Of a DNA stretch of 64,000 nt, positions 1 to 11,800 are shown in pieces (positions within the stretch are counted from its first letter, which is position 1; every line of letters begins with the position of its first letter). Source of the stretch: Pyxicephalus adspersus (lineage: Eukaryota > Chordata > Amphibia > Anura > Pyxicephalidae); assembly GCF_032062135.1 (NCBI RefSeq), contig NC_092859.1, forward strand, positions 73,235,164 to 73,299,163, in the 5' to 3' direction. The position numbers and the translations under genes were made by a program. Below the pieces are notes generated by a model. It made no database searches and had not been told where the DNA came from. It worked only from the letters and a program-made list of their open reading frames with translations.

Positions 1-3000
1 ATTGTCTTAATTTCTTTGGGATCCACATTAAGGATGCTAGACTTCCTCTTGTAATACCTGTCTCTTCAATTTCTACCCATTGCTGCCTAATACCTCGCAA
101 AATAGATTGTGGGAGTTGTGATATTTGGGCCGCTAGGTAATAATGCTTAAACGATGGTACTCCCAAGCCACCTTGAGTCTTAGGTTTCAACATAGTTTGT
201 GTAATGCGCCTGGGCACACAAACCACAACCAACTCCAGATATCCTTGAATCAGGTTTATTCAAAACAGCACAGCAAGGGTTAATTTCAATCAAGCGAGGT
301 ACAGGAGGATAAGGCAAATGCAGGTCAGTAACAATCCGAGGTCAGGGCAGGCAGCAGGCAGAATGGTCAATAACAATCCGAGGTCAGGGCTGGCAGAGTT
401 CAATCAGAGTTAGTTTCAGACCAGGTAGAGACAGACAAGCTGCGAGCAGGGCAGCAGCCTCGGCCATGCTGCCTGCTACTGTGGCGTCCCCCTCTGTGAC
501 TGGGAACCCCAGGGACACCGCGGGCTCGCAGGGCGGGTAAGTTCCTTACAGTTTGCCTCTGGATCCTACTAGATTTACTTCCCTATATAAATTTCATGAC
601 CTTATTCTGCAGATTATATATATATATATGGGGGAGGAACCAGGATCAGTAATGTCTGAAACAAATATAAGATATGGGGAAGAATATTCATCTTGATTAC
701 CGCTATTCTACCTAGCCAAGAGGGTGGTGTTATGGCCCATTTGTTGAGATCATCAAAGATTTTTTAAAATAAGGATATATAATTTGCTTTAAATAGTGAG
801 TTATATACAGGAGACAATTGAATCCCTAGATATTGAAGGGTTTGGGTTTCCCAACTAAATTTTAAATTATCTTTTACCTTTTCAACTTGCTGAGTCGGCA
901 AAGCGCACTTATGTTCCCTCGTACCACACCATATTCCCCTAATATCTGGATGTTCCCTAATTGCTATTGCCAGGGGTTCTATTACTAAGGCAAATAAGAG
1001 CAGGGAAAGTGGACATCCTTGCCATGTTCCCCTCTTAATATTAATATTAGATTATTTAAAGCCTATCATTATGATATAGTGTCTTCAGTATATTTACAAA
1101 ATATTTTCCAAAACCCATTGTAGATAAAACCTTAAACATAAATGTCCAGGAAACACTGCCAAATGCTTTCTGAAGGTCTATAGCCAAAAGCATCGCTTTT
1201 CCCATATTTCCTCCATCCCAATTTTGAATTTACTACTGTTATTAAATCTATTGTACGTCTAGTTTGATCGGATGTCTGTCTAAAAGGGATAAACCCTACC
1301 TAGTCCAGATGGATTTATTCCCCTATAAAAGAGTTTAATCGCATCGATAAGATTTTGGTGAATAATTTCAAGTCACTGTAAATTAAAGATATTGGTCTAT
1401 GATTAGTCACATCTGAGGTGTCCTTTCCTGGTTTTGGTATCACACTAATATAGGCTCGAATGGCTTCATCAAGTAAAGGGTTGCCTGCACCAATGTAATT
1501 AAAATATTGGACTATATGTGTATTGAACGTTTTATAATAAATATAAGAAAAACCATCAGGCCCAGGAGTACTGTTAGTTTTCAGCAATTTCAATGCTTTA
1601 TGTGCTTCCTCTTCTGAGATGTGTTTGTCCATTAAATCTACATATTTGGGTTTACATTTGAATAAGTTAATCCTTTTAATAAATACCTCCAGGTCAGCCT
1701 GTGCTGTGTTCTGTTGTTTATCATAAAGAGCAAAATAAAACTCCTCAAATAATTTTAGGATTTTTTCCAGATTTTGGGTCATTTTACCATCTATTGTTTT
1801 AATTGTAGGTAAAGTGTATTTTTAAGTCTAGGGCTGAGCTTTTTAACTAATACTTTAACCTCAAATGTAAAATTTATGGGGCACTCATTTCAGTGATTTC
1901 TCTGTTCTAGTCGTTAATAACATATTTAACTCAGTTCATAGGGTTTCAATTTAGTTACAGTTTACCAGGGCAGGGTATCTTTTGTAGCAAATGAAACTCC
2001 TTAATTTTAGTCTCTATAAGTTTATCTTGTTTTTTTTTTTGTGCTCCTTTTTTAATAAGTTATCCCTTATATATGCCTTGTGCGCTTCCCAGTTGTTAGC
2101 AGGGGAGGTATCTTCTGGGAGGTTAAAAGTGAAAAAATCAGAAATTTAACTTTCTATTTCAGTTTGCATTACTGGGTTTAATATCAGACTCTCATTAAGC
2201 CTCCATCGGAAAGAAACTTGAATATTTCAAAGTCCCTTTTTTTATTTTTCATAAGCACTGGATCATGATCTGACCACCGGATTGAGAGAATCTTTGCTTT
2301 ACATACCAGGAATCTTTGCTTTACATTCTCACAATACTATTAAGGATTCCTGAGCAAAAGAGTCAATTTTATATAGTAATAAGTAGTAGTAAGAAGTGAA
2401 AAAATTCACAATTAGGTGCTTAATATGTTGCGACCGTTATCTTCTGCCCTAGGATTGATCCCCAAACCAACAAATACCTTCTCTCTGAATCCTGAATAAC
2501 ATCCTGGGGTAAAAAGTTAAGTTGCCTTGCAAAACACAACATCACTCCAACCTTTTTTTTATTAGATGACCCATGATAGTTTGTGGAAAATCTTTTATGA
2601 AATAGACGTGGCAAAGATTTATTTGAAAAATGAGTTTCCTGTAATGCCGATATATCTATTTTAAGGGAATTATATTAATGAAAAGCCTTTGTCCGTTTAA
2701 TTAGGGAATTAAAGCCTTGACATTGTGGGTCAAGACTGCTATAGGTAGTGGTGCATTCTGAGTTTTCTTTAAAGGTTCAATCATCTTTAAAACAGTTTAA
2801 AAAAAGTAAACTTATTCTTATTTAGGTGTCTAAAAAAACAGGCACAATAGAACCAAAGACCACAAAACCCCCTAATTCCCTATTTACCTCTGGGGGTATG
2901 ACCCCCATCCAAGTATCTCAATCCATAAGGGCATATCCTTGTCCCATAACAATAGGGGGAAACCAACAGGTGTCTCACTAAAAGTTACTCCCTGTCAGTA

Positions 3001-3050
3001 ATACTCCCCACAGTGAGGTCATGTATTACCCCCTCAGCTCTTCAGGCCTT
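1..3050 (-). pseudogene. L1 copy A ORF2 remnant (endonuclease / reverse transcriptase)
   Basis: ORF2 encodes the L1 endonuclease and reverse transcriptase that nick and copy into target DNA. Remaining open pieces are 2420-2614 (endonuclease region) and 1315-1782 (fingers/palm of the RT, with IPKPGKD and RPISLI). The C-terminal end lies near 1-180, split from the RT by the solo LTR. Many stops and indels separate these pieces. No intact catalytic YADD/FADD box was read. Confidence 0.8.
200..550 (-). mobile_element. Solo LTR inserted in L1 copy A
   Basis: The insert begins TGTAA and ends TTACA, so it has the TG...CA ends of an LTR. It is flanked by the 5-bp direct repeat GTTTG at 195-199 and 551-555. 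On the minus strand an AATAAA lies about 75 bases before the end, as expected for the R/U5 part of an LTR. The L1 ORF2 reading resumes on both sides. No gag or pol sequence is present, so this is the product of recombination between two LTRs. The family (gypsy or ERV-like) cannot be decided from this sequence alone. Confidence 0.72.
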
Positions 3051-3353
3051 CTTCAGATATAATCATATTACCTAATTAGTTTTGACAGCACCCAGTAGTG
3101 TTATCAGTCAGATATATCACTTTAAGTTACCTTTTAGTTACGCTGACTGATAAACATTTCTTACTTATAGTTTATACAAAATATTATTCACACCCCATTT
3201 CCTCTAACATTTCAGAAAATCAATTGACACTCAATTTAAATCTTGGTTCACCATATCTTCATTGGTTCACCATTTTTCAAAAGATTTTAGTCCTTTTTTT
3301 ATAACTTTGGCCAACCTTTTGCCATAGCCAATATAAGTAGACTTGATCTGCTT

Positions 3354-4423
3354 TCACTGAGTGTGGTTGAGCAGGTAAAGAGAATAATGTATCAAGCTTT
3401 TGTAATAACTGTTCCATAGAAAATAAAAGAAAATGTCTCCTTGATGTTGAAAAACAAGGCGAAATGGATAGGCCCAATGATACTTCATCTTTAGGGCATT
3501 AAGTACCTTGAGTAGAGGTTTCAGAACTTTCCTGCGTTGTATACTAAAAAGTGAAATATCAGAATAAGTTTGAACTGGAACTCCTTCCATCATCACTGAA
3601 TCAAGTCCTCTTAAAGCCTGCATTAACATTTATTTTGTGGAGTGGTAGTGAAGCTTTACTAATATGTCCCTAGGGGGCCATCCTATTTAGGTTTCCTCAA
3701 TGCTCTATATACTCTGTCAGTCTCAAGGAGGACTTCAGAAATGTCAAGCAATTTTCCCTTTATAAATTGCTTAACCACAGCTGATATATCTTTTAATGAC
3801 TCTGGCAAGCCTCTGATGCAAAAAATGGCTCGTCTAGAACGATTTTCTAAATCATCAATTTTGTACTGTAGCTCTTCTATTTTGGCTTCCAATATAGTTA
3901 TCTGCTTTACATTATGAGAGACTTTAACGGTAGTATTATCAAGGAGTTGCTCCATGGCATCTATTCCACTTCCAATCCCCTGCATGCCATTTCTGAAATA
4001 AGCAGTAATAGATGTAGATGTTTTTGCCAATTCAGTGTGTAAAAGCACTGCTAAGTGTGCAAAAAATCTTGATTCACTTTCAGATAGTGGGGTCAAAGTT
4101 ATAAAAAGAGAACTCTCCTGAGATCTTACAGCTGGCCTTTCCTCTATGGGGTTGTAATCAGCAGACAACATAGAATCTCTATTGCTCATAGAGGAAGGAG
4201 CAGGGCTGTGTAATATTGATTGACCCTGGGAAATAGCCTCCCTCTGGGATAAGCCCAGAGAGTCTGAGCCCTCCAATGAAGTCTCTAGGGACAAAGGTGG
4301 AGCTGTCCCCTTCAATTCTCCTGCATCCGTGCCCCTTTTCATACCATGGCCAACCTTCTGCACTCCTGATAGTTCCATTTGCGGTGATCGCATTGTGTGA
4401 GACAGAGCCAGGCGTTCCGCCAT
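3354..4423 (-). pseudogene. L1 copy A ORF1 remnant (RNA-binding protein)
   Basis: The first open piece (4423-3683, 246 residues, start ATG) has a Ser/Thr-rich N-terminus. A coiled-coil-like heptad stretch follows (around residues 150-190), then the DLENRSRR...GLPES junction typical of the L1 ORF1p coiled coil to RRM boundary. A frameshift near 3650 moves the reading to 3629-3354, which carries the C-terminal domain (MLMQALRG...). L1 ORF1p is a trimeric nucleic-acid chaperone. This copy is broken. Confidence 0.8.
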
Positions 4424-4675
4424 TATAGCATGTTCCTGAGAAGCCTGCTGTTGGGAGACCCGGTTCTTCCTGCACTCCTTCCCACCATAGCAGGGCGGAG
4501 GAACAGGTTGCTATTACTGCTGCAACCGCTGCTGCTGAGTCTCTCTCCCCACTTGAGCAATACTGAAAAGCCGCTGGGTCTGTGCATGCGGGAGCTGGAT
4601 GTAGAGCCTTGAGGGAGCTGAGCCGTCTAGCAGCTCACTGCCATTGACGTCGGCGCATGCACCTCGACCTAGCAA

Positions 4676-5815
4676 TTGCCAAGTAGTCACTCAGGAGGGG
4701 TAAATGATTTACTACTAATGTGAACTAAGCCTAATTTGTTATACCACATTGTTGACATGACCAGGGTAGCTCAGATCTTTGCCCCCTCCCCTTTAAAACT
4801 TTCCCCACACTTAAAACTTTTCCAGCATCTTAAAACTCTTCCCCCCAAACTTACTCCTCCCCCCCAGCCCCCATTACTCACCAGCCATCCCCCCCTCCCC
4901 TCTCCTTAAAAACACACAGACACCTGCTTGGGATTAAAATGGCTGACAAGCAGCCGTTTATTTAACAAACATAAACATCTTTATTAAACCATAAATAACA
5001 ATAAAATACATTTATTTAAATAACATATATTAGCATGAAAATACAAATAAATGAACAAACATTATCAAAATATTAACATACCACTAACATTTTCAGATTT
5101 GCTAACATATAAAACTTTCCTTAATACTTATAAATAACTGTACACCTTATTTAAACACTTTCCAAAATTAACTCCAGTTTTAACCACAAGGCTGAAGGTC
5201 TAGGAAAGTCCGCTCCATCAAATGTAATTCACCATTTTGTACCACACTGGCCCCTAGCCACCCAGCAACGCTTCGGAGCCCCACCATAACAACATTATTG
5301 GGCACCATATTACTGGGTTGCCATTCCAAAATTGACCAATAGGACTCTTACCCTCCCAGCCCCAACCCCCATATGTCCTAGCCTTAAATAAAAGGCAGGG
5401 CGGGTGGGAAATTCTTCTTACGGCAAAAAACTGTATCTCGCTTCCCATGGACCCCCTTCCTAACCCCTCCACTCTCCTCCCCCTTCACTTCCGACCCAGC
5501 CCCTAACTACTCCCACCTTTCTCTCCTCCACTTACACTTAACCCTTACCACGCCTGCTGGGGGCTGCCTTCACACTCCTGTCATGACGGCTCTACACCTA
5601 GTGCCCTGCTTCGGGCCTCCCTATATTACACTACTAAAGGGATTTCACAATTAATACATGGAACACCAGGCGGTTGGATTCAAATACACAGCACTGGACT
5701 GTTGGGGCATATTACAAAAAAATGGAAAAATTGTGCATTCTAACAAGCTTTAGAAAGTTTAAACAATGTATAGGGGTTTGGTAGAAAACAATTTCTGGGG
5801 AGAACACTGCAGTGC
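4676..5815. repeat. Dispersed repeat, split by about 0.9 kb insert
   Basis: 4676-4740 (AAGTAGTCACTCAGGAGGGG...) and 5725-5815 (attctaacaagctttagaaag ... ttctggggagaacactgca) match, in the same order, the two halves of an uninterrupted copy at 31735-32030. Between them lies an unrelated block of roughly 4745-5640. That block has C-rich (4780-4910), AT-rich (4940-5160) and pyrimidine-rich (5440-5560) parts. The repeat family is not recognised. The left half sits just beyond the 5' end of L1 copy A. Confidence 0.55.
5295..5400 (+). promoter_or_regulatory. CCAAT/TATA-like promoter signature within insert
   Basis: A CCAAT motif (GACCAATAGG, near 5334) is followed about 50 bases later by a TATA-like TTAAATAAAAGG (near 5384), then by a G-rich stretch. 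The spacing resembles a Pol II core promoter or the U3 region of an LTR. No ORF or known gene follows before the 59-bp array, so this is only suggestive. Confidence 0.25.
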
Positions 5816-8800
5816 ACCCCATCACCTATCTCACCCCCTCCTGTACCTGCATATCACATCACAGCAACAGAAGTGCACGCCATCACATGTCTCATCCTCT
5901 CCTGTACCTCCAAATCACCTCACAACAATGATGAGCACCCATCACCTCTCATACGCTCCTGTACCCCATATCACAACAATAGGAGTGCACTCCATCACCA
6001 ATCTCTCCCTTGCTGAACCCCATATTGACCTGCAATAACACCAGTATACAAACACCCGTCATTTTTTTCACTCTCCTTTCATATCCGCTCTAGAAATACC
6101 TGTTCACTCTATTACCTGTTTGACACTTCCTTCACCCTCATTTCATCCTGCAATGTTACCAATGCACCACATCAATGATCTCACACTTTTTAAACCCATA
6201 CCACCCTGCAGTAATACCATACCATCACTCGTCTCACACTGTTACTTCTGAACGTGCATATGAGGTTAGGCAGTGAGACAGGTGATGGGGTGCACTGGTA
6301 TTATTGCAGGCTGGTATGGGGTTCAGCAAGAGTGAGACACTCTGAACTGGAATCATTGCAAGGGAAATGGAAGAATGGCGAAAAGTGAAGACAGGTGTTT
6401 TGTATACTGTTGTTATAGCAGGGTTATATGGGGTTCAGCAAGGGAGAGATAGGTGGTATTCTTGCAAGGTGATTTGGGTGTTCAGAAAGGGTGAGACAGA
6501 TGATGGGGTGCACTGGTATTATTGCAGGGTGGTATGTGGTTCAGCAAGGGTGCATCACTTCACAACAATTGGAGTGCACCCCATCATCTATCTCACCTCC
6601 GCCTTCACCCCCAGATAAACTCACAATAGCAATGCATCCCATTACCTGTCTCACCTCCTGCTTTACCACATATCACATCACAACAATTGGAGGCCACCCC
6701 ATCACCTATCTCTCCCTTGCTGAACCCCATATTACCCTGCAATAACTCCAGTATAAAAAACACCTGTCATCACATTTCCCCATTCTTCCATATCCCTCGC
6801 TAAAATACCAGTTGACCTCTTTATCTGTATCACTCTTGCTGAACCCCATACCACCCTACAGTAATACCAGTGCACCCCATCACTTGTCACACGCTTCCTG
6901 AACCACATAACACCCTGCAATAATATTTATTTCTATTTGCTATTTCTGCAGGTGGGTATGGGGTTAGGCAAGGGTGAGACAGGTGATGGGGTGCACTGGA
7001 ATAATTGCAGATCACACTTTCTGAACCCCATGCCACCCTGCAATAATAACAATGCAACTCATGACCTATCTCACCCTTGCTGAACCTTTGCAATAATACC
7101 AGTGCACTCCCTCACTCGTCCCACACTGCTAATACTTCAGGGTGGTAAGGGGTTAGGCAAAGGTGAGACAGGTGATGGGGTGCACTGGTGTTTTTGCAGG
7201 GTGGTATATGGTTCAGCTTGGATAAATCATCTCACAACAATAGGAGTGGACCCCATCATCTTAACCACCCCTGCTGTACCCTCAGATAACATCACAACTA
7301 TAGGTGGGCATCCTATCACCTATCTCTCCCTTGCTGAACCCCATAATACCCTGAAATAAAACCAGTATAAAAGAAACACCTGTGATCACTTTTCCCCATC
7401 CTTTCATATCCTCTGAAAAAATACCAGTTTACCCTATTATCTGTTTTACTTTTGCTGAACCCTATGGCACCCTGCCATATTACCAGTGCACCCCATTACC
7501 TGACCTCACCCCTACTGAACCACATACCACCCTGCAATAATATTTATTTCTATTTGCTATTTCTGCAGGTGGGTATGGGGTTAGGCATGGGTGAGATAGG
7601 AGAGGGGCTGCACCTGAATTTTTGCAGACATGTGATGGGGTGCACTGGTATTTTTGCAAGGTGGTAAAGGGTTCTGCAAGGGGGTGACAAGTAAAGGGTT
7701 TACTGGCATTATTGCAGGGTGGTTAAGGGTTCAACAAGGCTGAGACAGATGATTGGGTGTACTGGTATTATTGCAGAATGGTATGTGGTTCAGCAAGGGT
7801 GCATCATATCACAACTATTGGAGTGCACCCCATCATCTGTCTCACCCCCGTCGCCACCCCCAGATCCACTCACAACAATAGCAGTGCTTCCCAACACCTG
7901 TCTCACCTCCTGCTGTAGCCCACATCACATCACAATAGGAGGGCACCCAATCACCTATATCTCCCTTGCTGAACCTCATATTACCCTGCAATAACACCAG
8001 TATAAAAAACACCTGTCATCACGTTTCCCCATCCTTCCATATCCCCTGAAAAAATACCAGTTGACCTCTTTATCTGTATCACTCTTGCTGAACCCCCCCA
8101 TTTGACTCACACGTCCTGAACCACATAACACCCTGCAAAATAACCAGTACACCCCATCTCATGTCTCATATTTCCTGAACCCCATACCACCCTACATAAA
8201 TTCCAGTGCACCCCATCATTCGTCTCACATTTCCTGAACCCCATGTTACCTTACAATAATACCAATGCACCCCATGACCTGACTCACTTTTGCTGAACCA
8301 CATACCACCCTGCAATAATGCCAGTGCACCCTATCACCTGTCCCACCCATGCTGAACCCCATACCACCCTGCGAACTTACAAGTGCACCCCATAACCTGT
8401 CTTACACTTCTTGAACCTATACCATCCTTCAAAAATACCAGGGTTACTCCATCACCTGTCTCACACTTGCTTAACCCCCATACCACCCTGCGATAATACT
8501 AATGCACCCCATCACTCGTCTCACAATGCTATTACTGCAGATGGTTATGGGGTTAGGCAAGGGTGAGACAAGTAATGGGGTGAATTGGAATTATTACAAG
8601 GGATATAGAAGGATGGGACAGGTGTTTTGTATACTGGTGTTATTGCAGGGTGATATTGGGTTCAGCAAGGGAGAGAAAGGTGATTGGGTGCACTGGTATT
8701 ATTGCAGTGAGGAAAAAGGGTTCAGCAAGGTTGATACAGATGATGGGGTGCACTGTTCTTACTACAGGGTGGTATGGGGTTCAGGAAGTGTGAGACAGGT

Positions 8801-11800
8801 GATGGGGTGCTCGTTTTTTTGCAGGGTGGAATGAAGTGTGGTAAAGGTGAGACAGCTGATGGGGTGCACTGGTCTTATTGCAGGGTGGTATGTGGTTTAG
8901 TAAGGGTATGTCACCTCACAACAATAGGAGTGCACACCATATTCTGTTTAACCCCTGTTGTATCCCCAGATCACATCACAACAATAGAAGAGCATCCCAT
9001 CACCTATTTCTCCCTTGCTGAACCCCATAATACCTTGCAATAACACCAGTATAAAAAAAACCTGTCATCACTTTTCCACATCCTTTCATATCACCTGTAA
9101 AAATACCAGTTGACCCCATTACCTGTATAACTCTTGCTGAACCCCATATTACCCTGCAGTAATACCAGTGCACCCCATCACTTGTCTGACACTTCCTGAA
9201 CTACATGCCACCGTGCAATAATACCAGTGCACCCCAACACCTGTCTCACCCTTCAATAACCCCATACCCCCCTGCAGTAATACCAGTGTACCCCATCACT
9301 TGTCTCACGCTTCCTGAACCCCATGCCACCCTGCAATAACACCAGTGCATCCCATCACCTGACTCACCCTTCTTGATCCACATAACACTATGCAATAAAA
9401 CCAGTCCACCCATCATCTGACTTACCCTTGCTGAACCACATAACACCCTGCAATAATATTGATTTTTATTTACTATATCTGCAGGTTGGTATGGGGTTAG
9501 GCAAGGGAGAGGCAGGTGATGTGGTGCACAGGTATTATTTCAGATCACACTTCCTGAACCCCATGCCACCCTGCAATAATAACAATGCACCCTATCACCT
9601 ATCTCAACCATGCAATATTAGCAGTGCACTCCATCACTTGTGTCACACTGCTATTACTGCAGGTGGGTATAGGTTTAGGCAAGGCTGAGACAGGTGATGG
9701 GGTGCACTGGTATTAGTGCGGGGTGGTATGGGGTTCGGCAAGGGTTAAAAAGCTGACGGGGTGCACTGGTATTATTGCAGGGTGGTATATGGTTCAGCAC
9801 GGGTATGTCATCCCACAACATTAATATTGCACCCCATCATCTGACTCACCCCTCCTGTACCATCAGATCACATCACAACAATAGAAGGGCATCCTATCAC
9901 CTCTCTTCTTTGCTGAACCCCAAATTTCCCTGAAATAAAACCACTATAAAAAAAACACCTGTCATCGCTTTTCCCAATCCTTCCATATCCCCTGCAAAAA
10001 TACCAGTTCACCTCATCATCTGTCTTACTCGTGCTTAACCCCATACCACCCTGCAGTAATACCAGTGCACACCATCACCTGACTAACCCTTGCTGAACCA
10101 CATACCACCCTGCAATAATATTTATTTCTATTTGCTATTTGTGCAGGTGGGTATTGGGTTAGGCATGGGTGAGACAGGTGATGGGGTGCACTGGTGTTAT
10201 TGCAGGGTGGCATGAGGTGAACTGGTATTATTGCAGAGAATATAGAAGGATGGGGAAAAGTGAAAACAGGTGTTTTGTATATTGTTATTATTGCAGGGTA
10301 ATATGGGGCTCAGCTAGGGAGAGATGGGTGATGGGTATTGCTGGAATAACTGCAGGGTGGTATGTGGTTCAGCAAGGGTGAGTCAGGTGATGGGGTGCAC
10401 TGGTATTATTGAAGATCACCCTTGCTTAACTCCATACCCCCCTGCAGTAATACCAGTGCACCCCACCACTCATCTCACACCCCCTGAACCCCAAGCCCCC
10501 CTTTAATTATACAAGTGCACCCCAACATCTGTCTCACCCTTGCTGAACCCTGTGGCACCCTGCAAAAATACCAGTGCATCCAATCACCTGACTCACCCTC
10601 GTTGAACCCCATGCCACGCTTTAATAATATCAGTGCACCCCATCACCTGTCTCACCCATAATGGACCCCATACCACCCTGCGAAAATACCAGTGCACCTC
10701 ATCACTTGTCTCACACTTCCTGAACCACATGCAACCTTGGAATAATATCAGTGCACCCCATCACCTGTCTCACCCATAATGGACCCCATACCACCCTGCG
10801 AAAATACCAGTGCACCTCATCACTTGTCTCACACTTCTTGAACCCACCATACCACCCTGCAAAAATACCAGGGCACTCATGACCTGTCTCAATCCTGCTA
10901 AACCCCATGCCACCGTGTAATATTACCAGTTCACCCCATCACTCGTCTCACACTGCTAATGCAGGTAGGTATGGGGTTAGGCAACAGCGAGAAAGGTAAA
11001 GGGGTGCACTGGAATTATTGGAAAAAGATATGGGTGTTCATGAATGGTGAGACAGGTTAAGGCATGCACTGGTACCATTGCAGGGTGGAATGCGGTTAAG
11101 CAAGGGTGAGACTGGTGGTGAGGTGCACTGGTATTATTGCAGGATGGGGTATGTGGTTCAGCAAGAGTGTGTCAAGGAATGGGGTGCACTGGTATTATTA
11201 AAGTGTGGCATGGGGTTCAACGAGGGTGAGTCAGGTGATTGGATGCACTGGTATTTTTGAAGGGTGCCACAGGGTTCAGCAAGGGTGAGACAGATATTGG
11301 GGTGCACTGGAATTATTGCAGGGGGGTATGGGGTACGGCAAGGGTGACAAAAGTGATGGGATGCACTGGTATTATGGCAGGAGGGTATGTGGTTCAGCAA
11401 GGGTGCATCACCTCACAAAAATAGCAGTGCATCCCATCACCTGTCTCACCTCCTGCTGTACCCCATATCACATCACAATAGGAGAGCACCCCATAACCTT
11501 TTTCTCTCTTGCTGAACCCCTAATACCCTGCAGTAATACCAGTGCACCCCATCACTTGTCTCAACCTTGCTGAACCCCATGCCACTGTGCAATAATACCA
11601 GTGCACCCCATCTTCTGACTCACCTTTGCTGAAACCACATACCACCCAGCAATAATACCAGTACACCCCAACACCTGTCTCACCCTTGCAGAACACCATA
11701 CCCCCCTGCCCAAACTAATACCAGTGCACCCCATCACTTGTCTCACACTTCCTGAACCCCATGCAATAATACCAGTGCACACCATCTTCTGACTCACCCT

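Larger units (their letters stand above)
1..4660 (-). mobile_element. L1-type LINE, decayed, minus strand (copy A)
   Basis: Read on the minus strand, the 5' end lies near 4660, ORF1 at about 4423-3350 and ORF2 from about 3050 to past the left edge of the window, so the 3' end is outside. ORF2 keeps recognisable pieces: a reverse-transcriptase stretch with the PKPGKD and NHRPISLI motifs (1315-1782), an endonuclease-side piece (2420-2614), and the C-terminal GGLGVPSFKHYYLAAQ signature (near 100-180). Stops and frameshifts break both ORFs, so the copy is dead. A solo LTR interrupts ORF2 at 200-550. The 5' boundary is estimated from where the coding and leader-like sequence stops. Confidence 0.85.
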
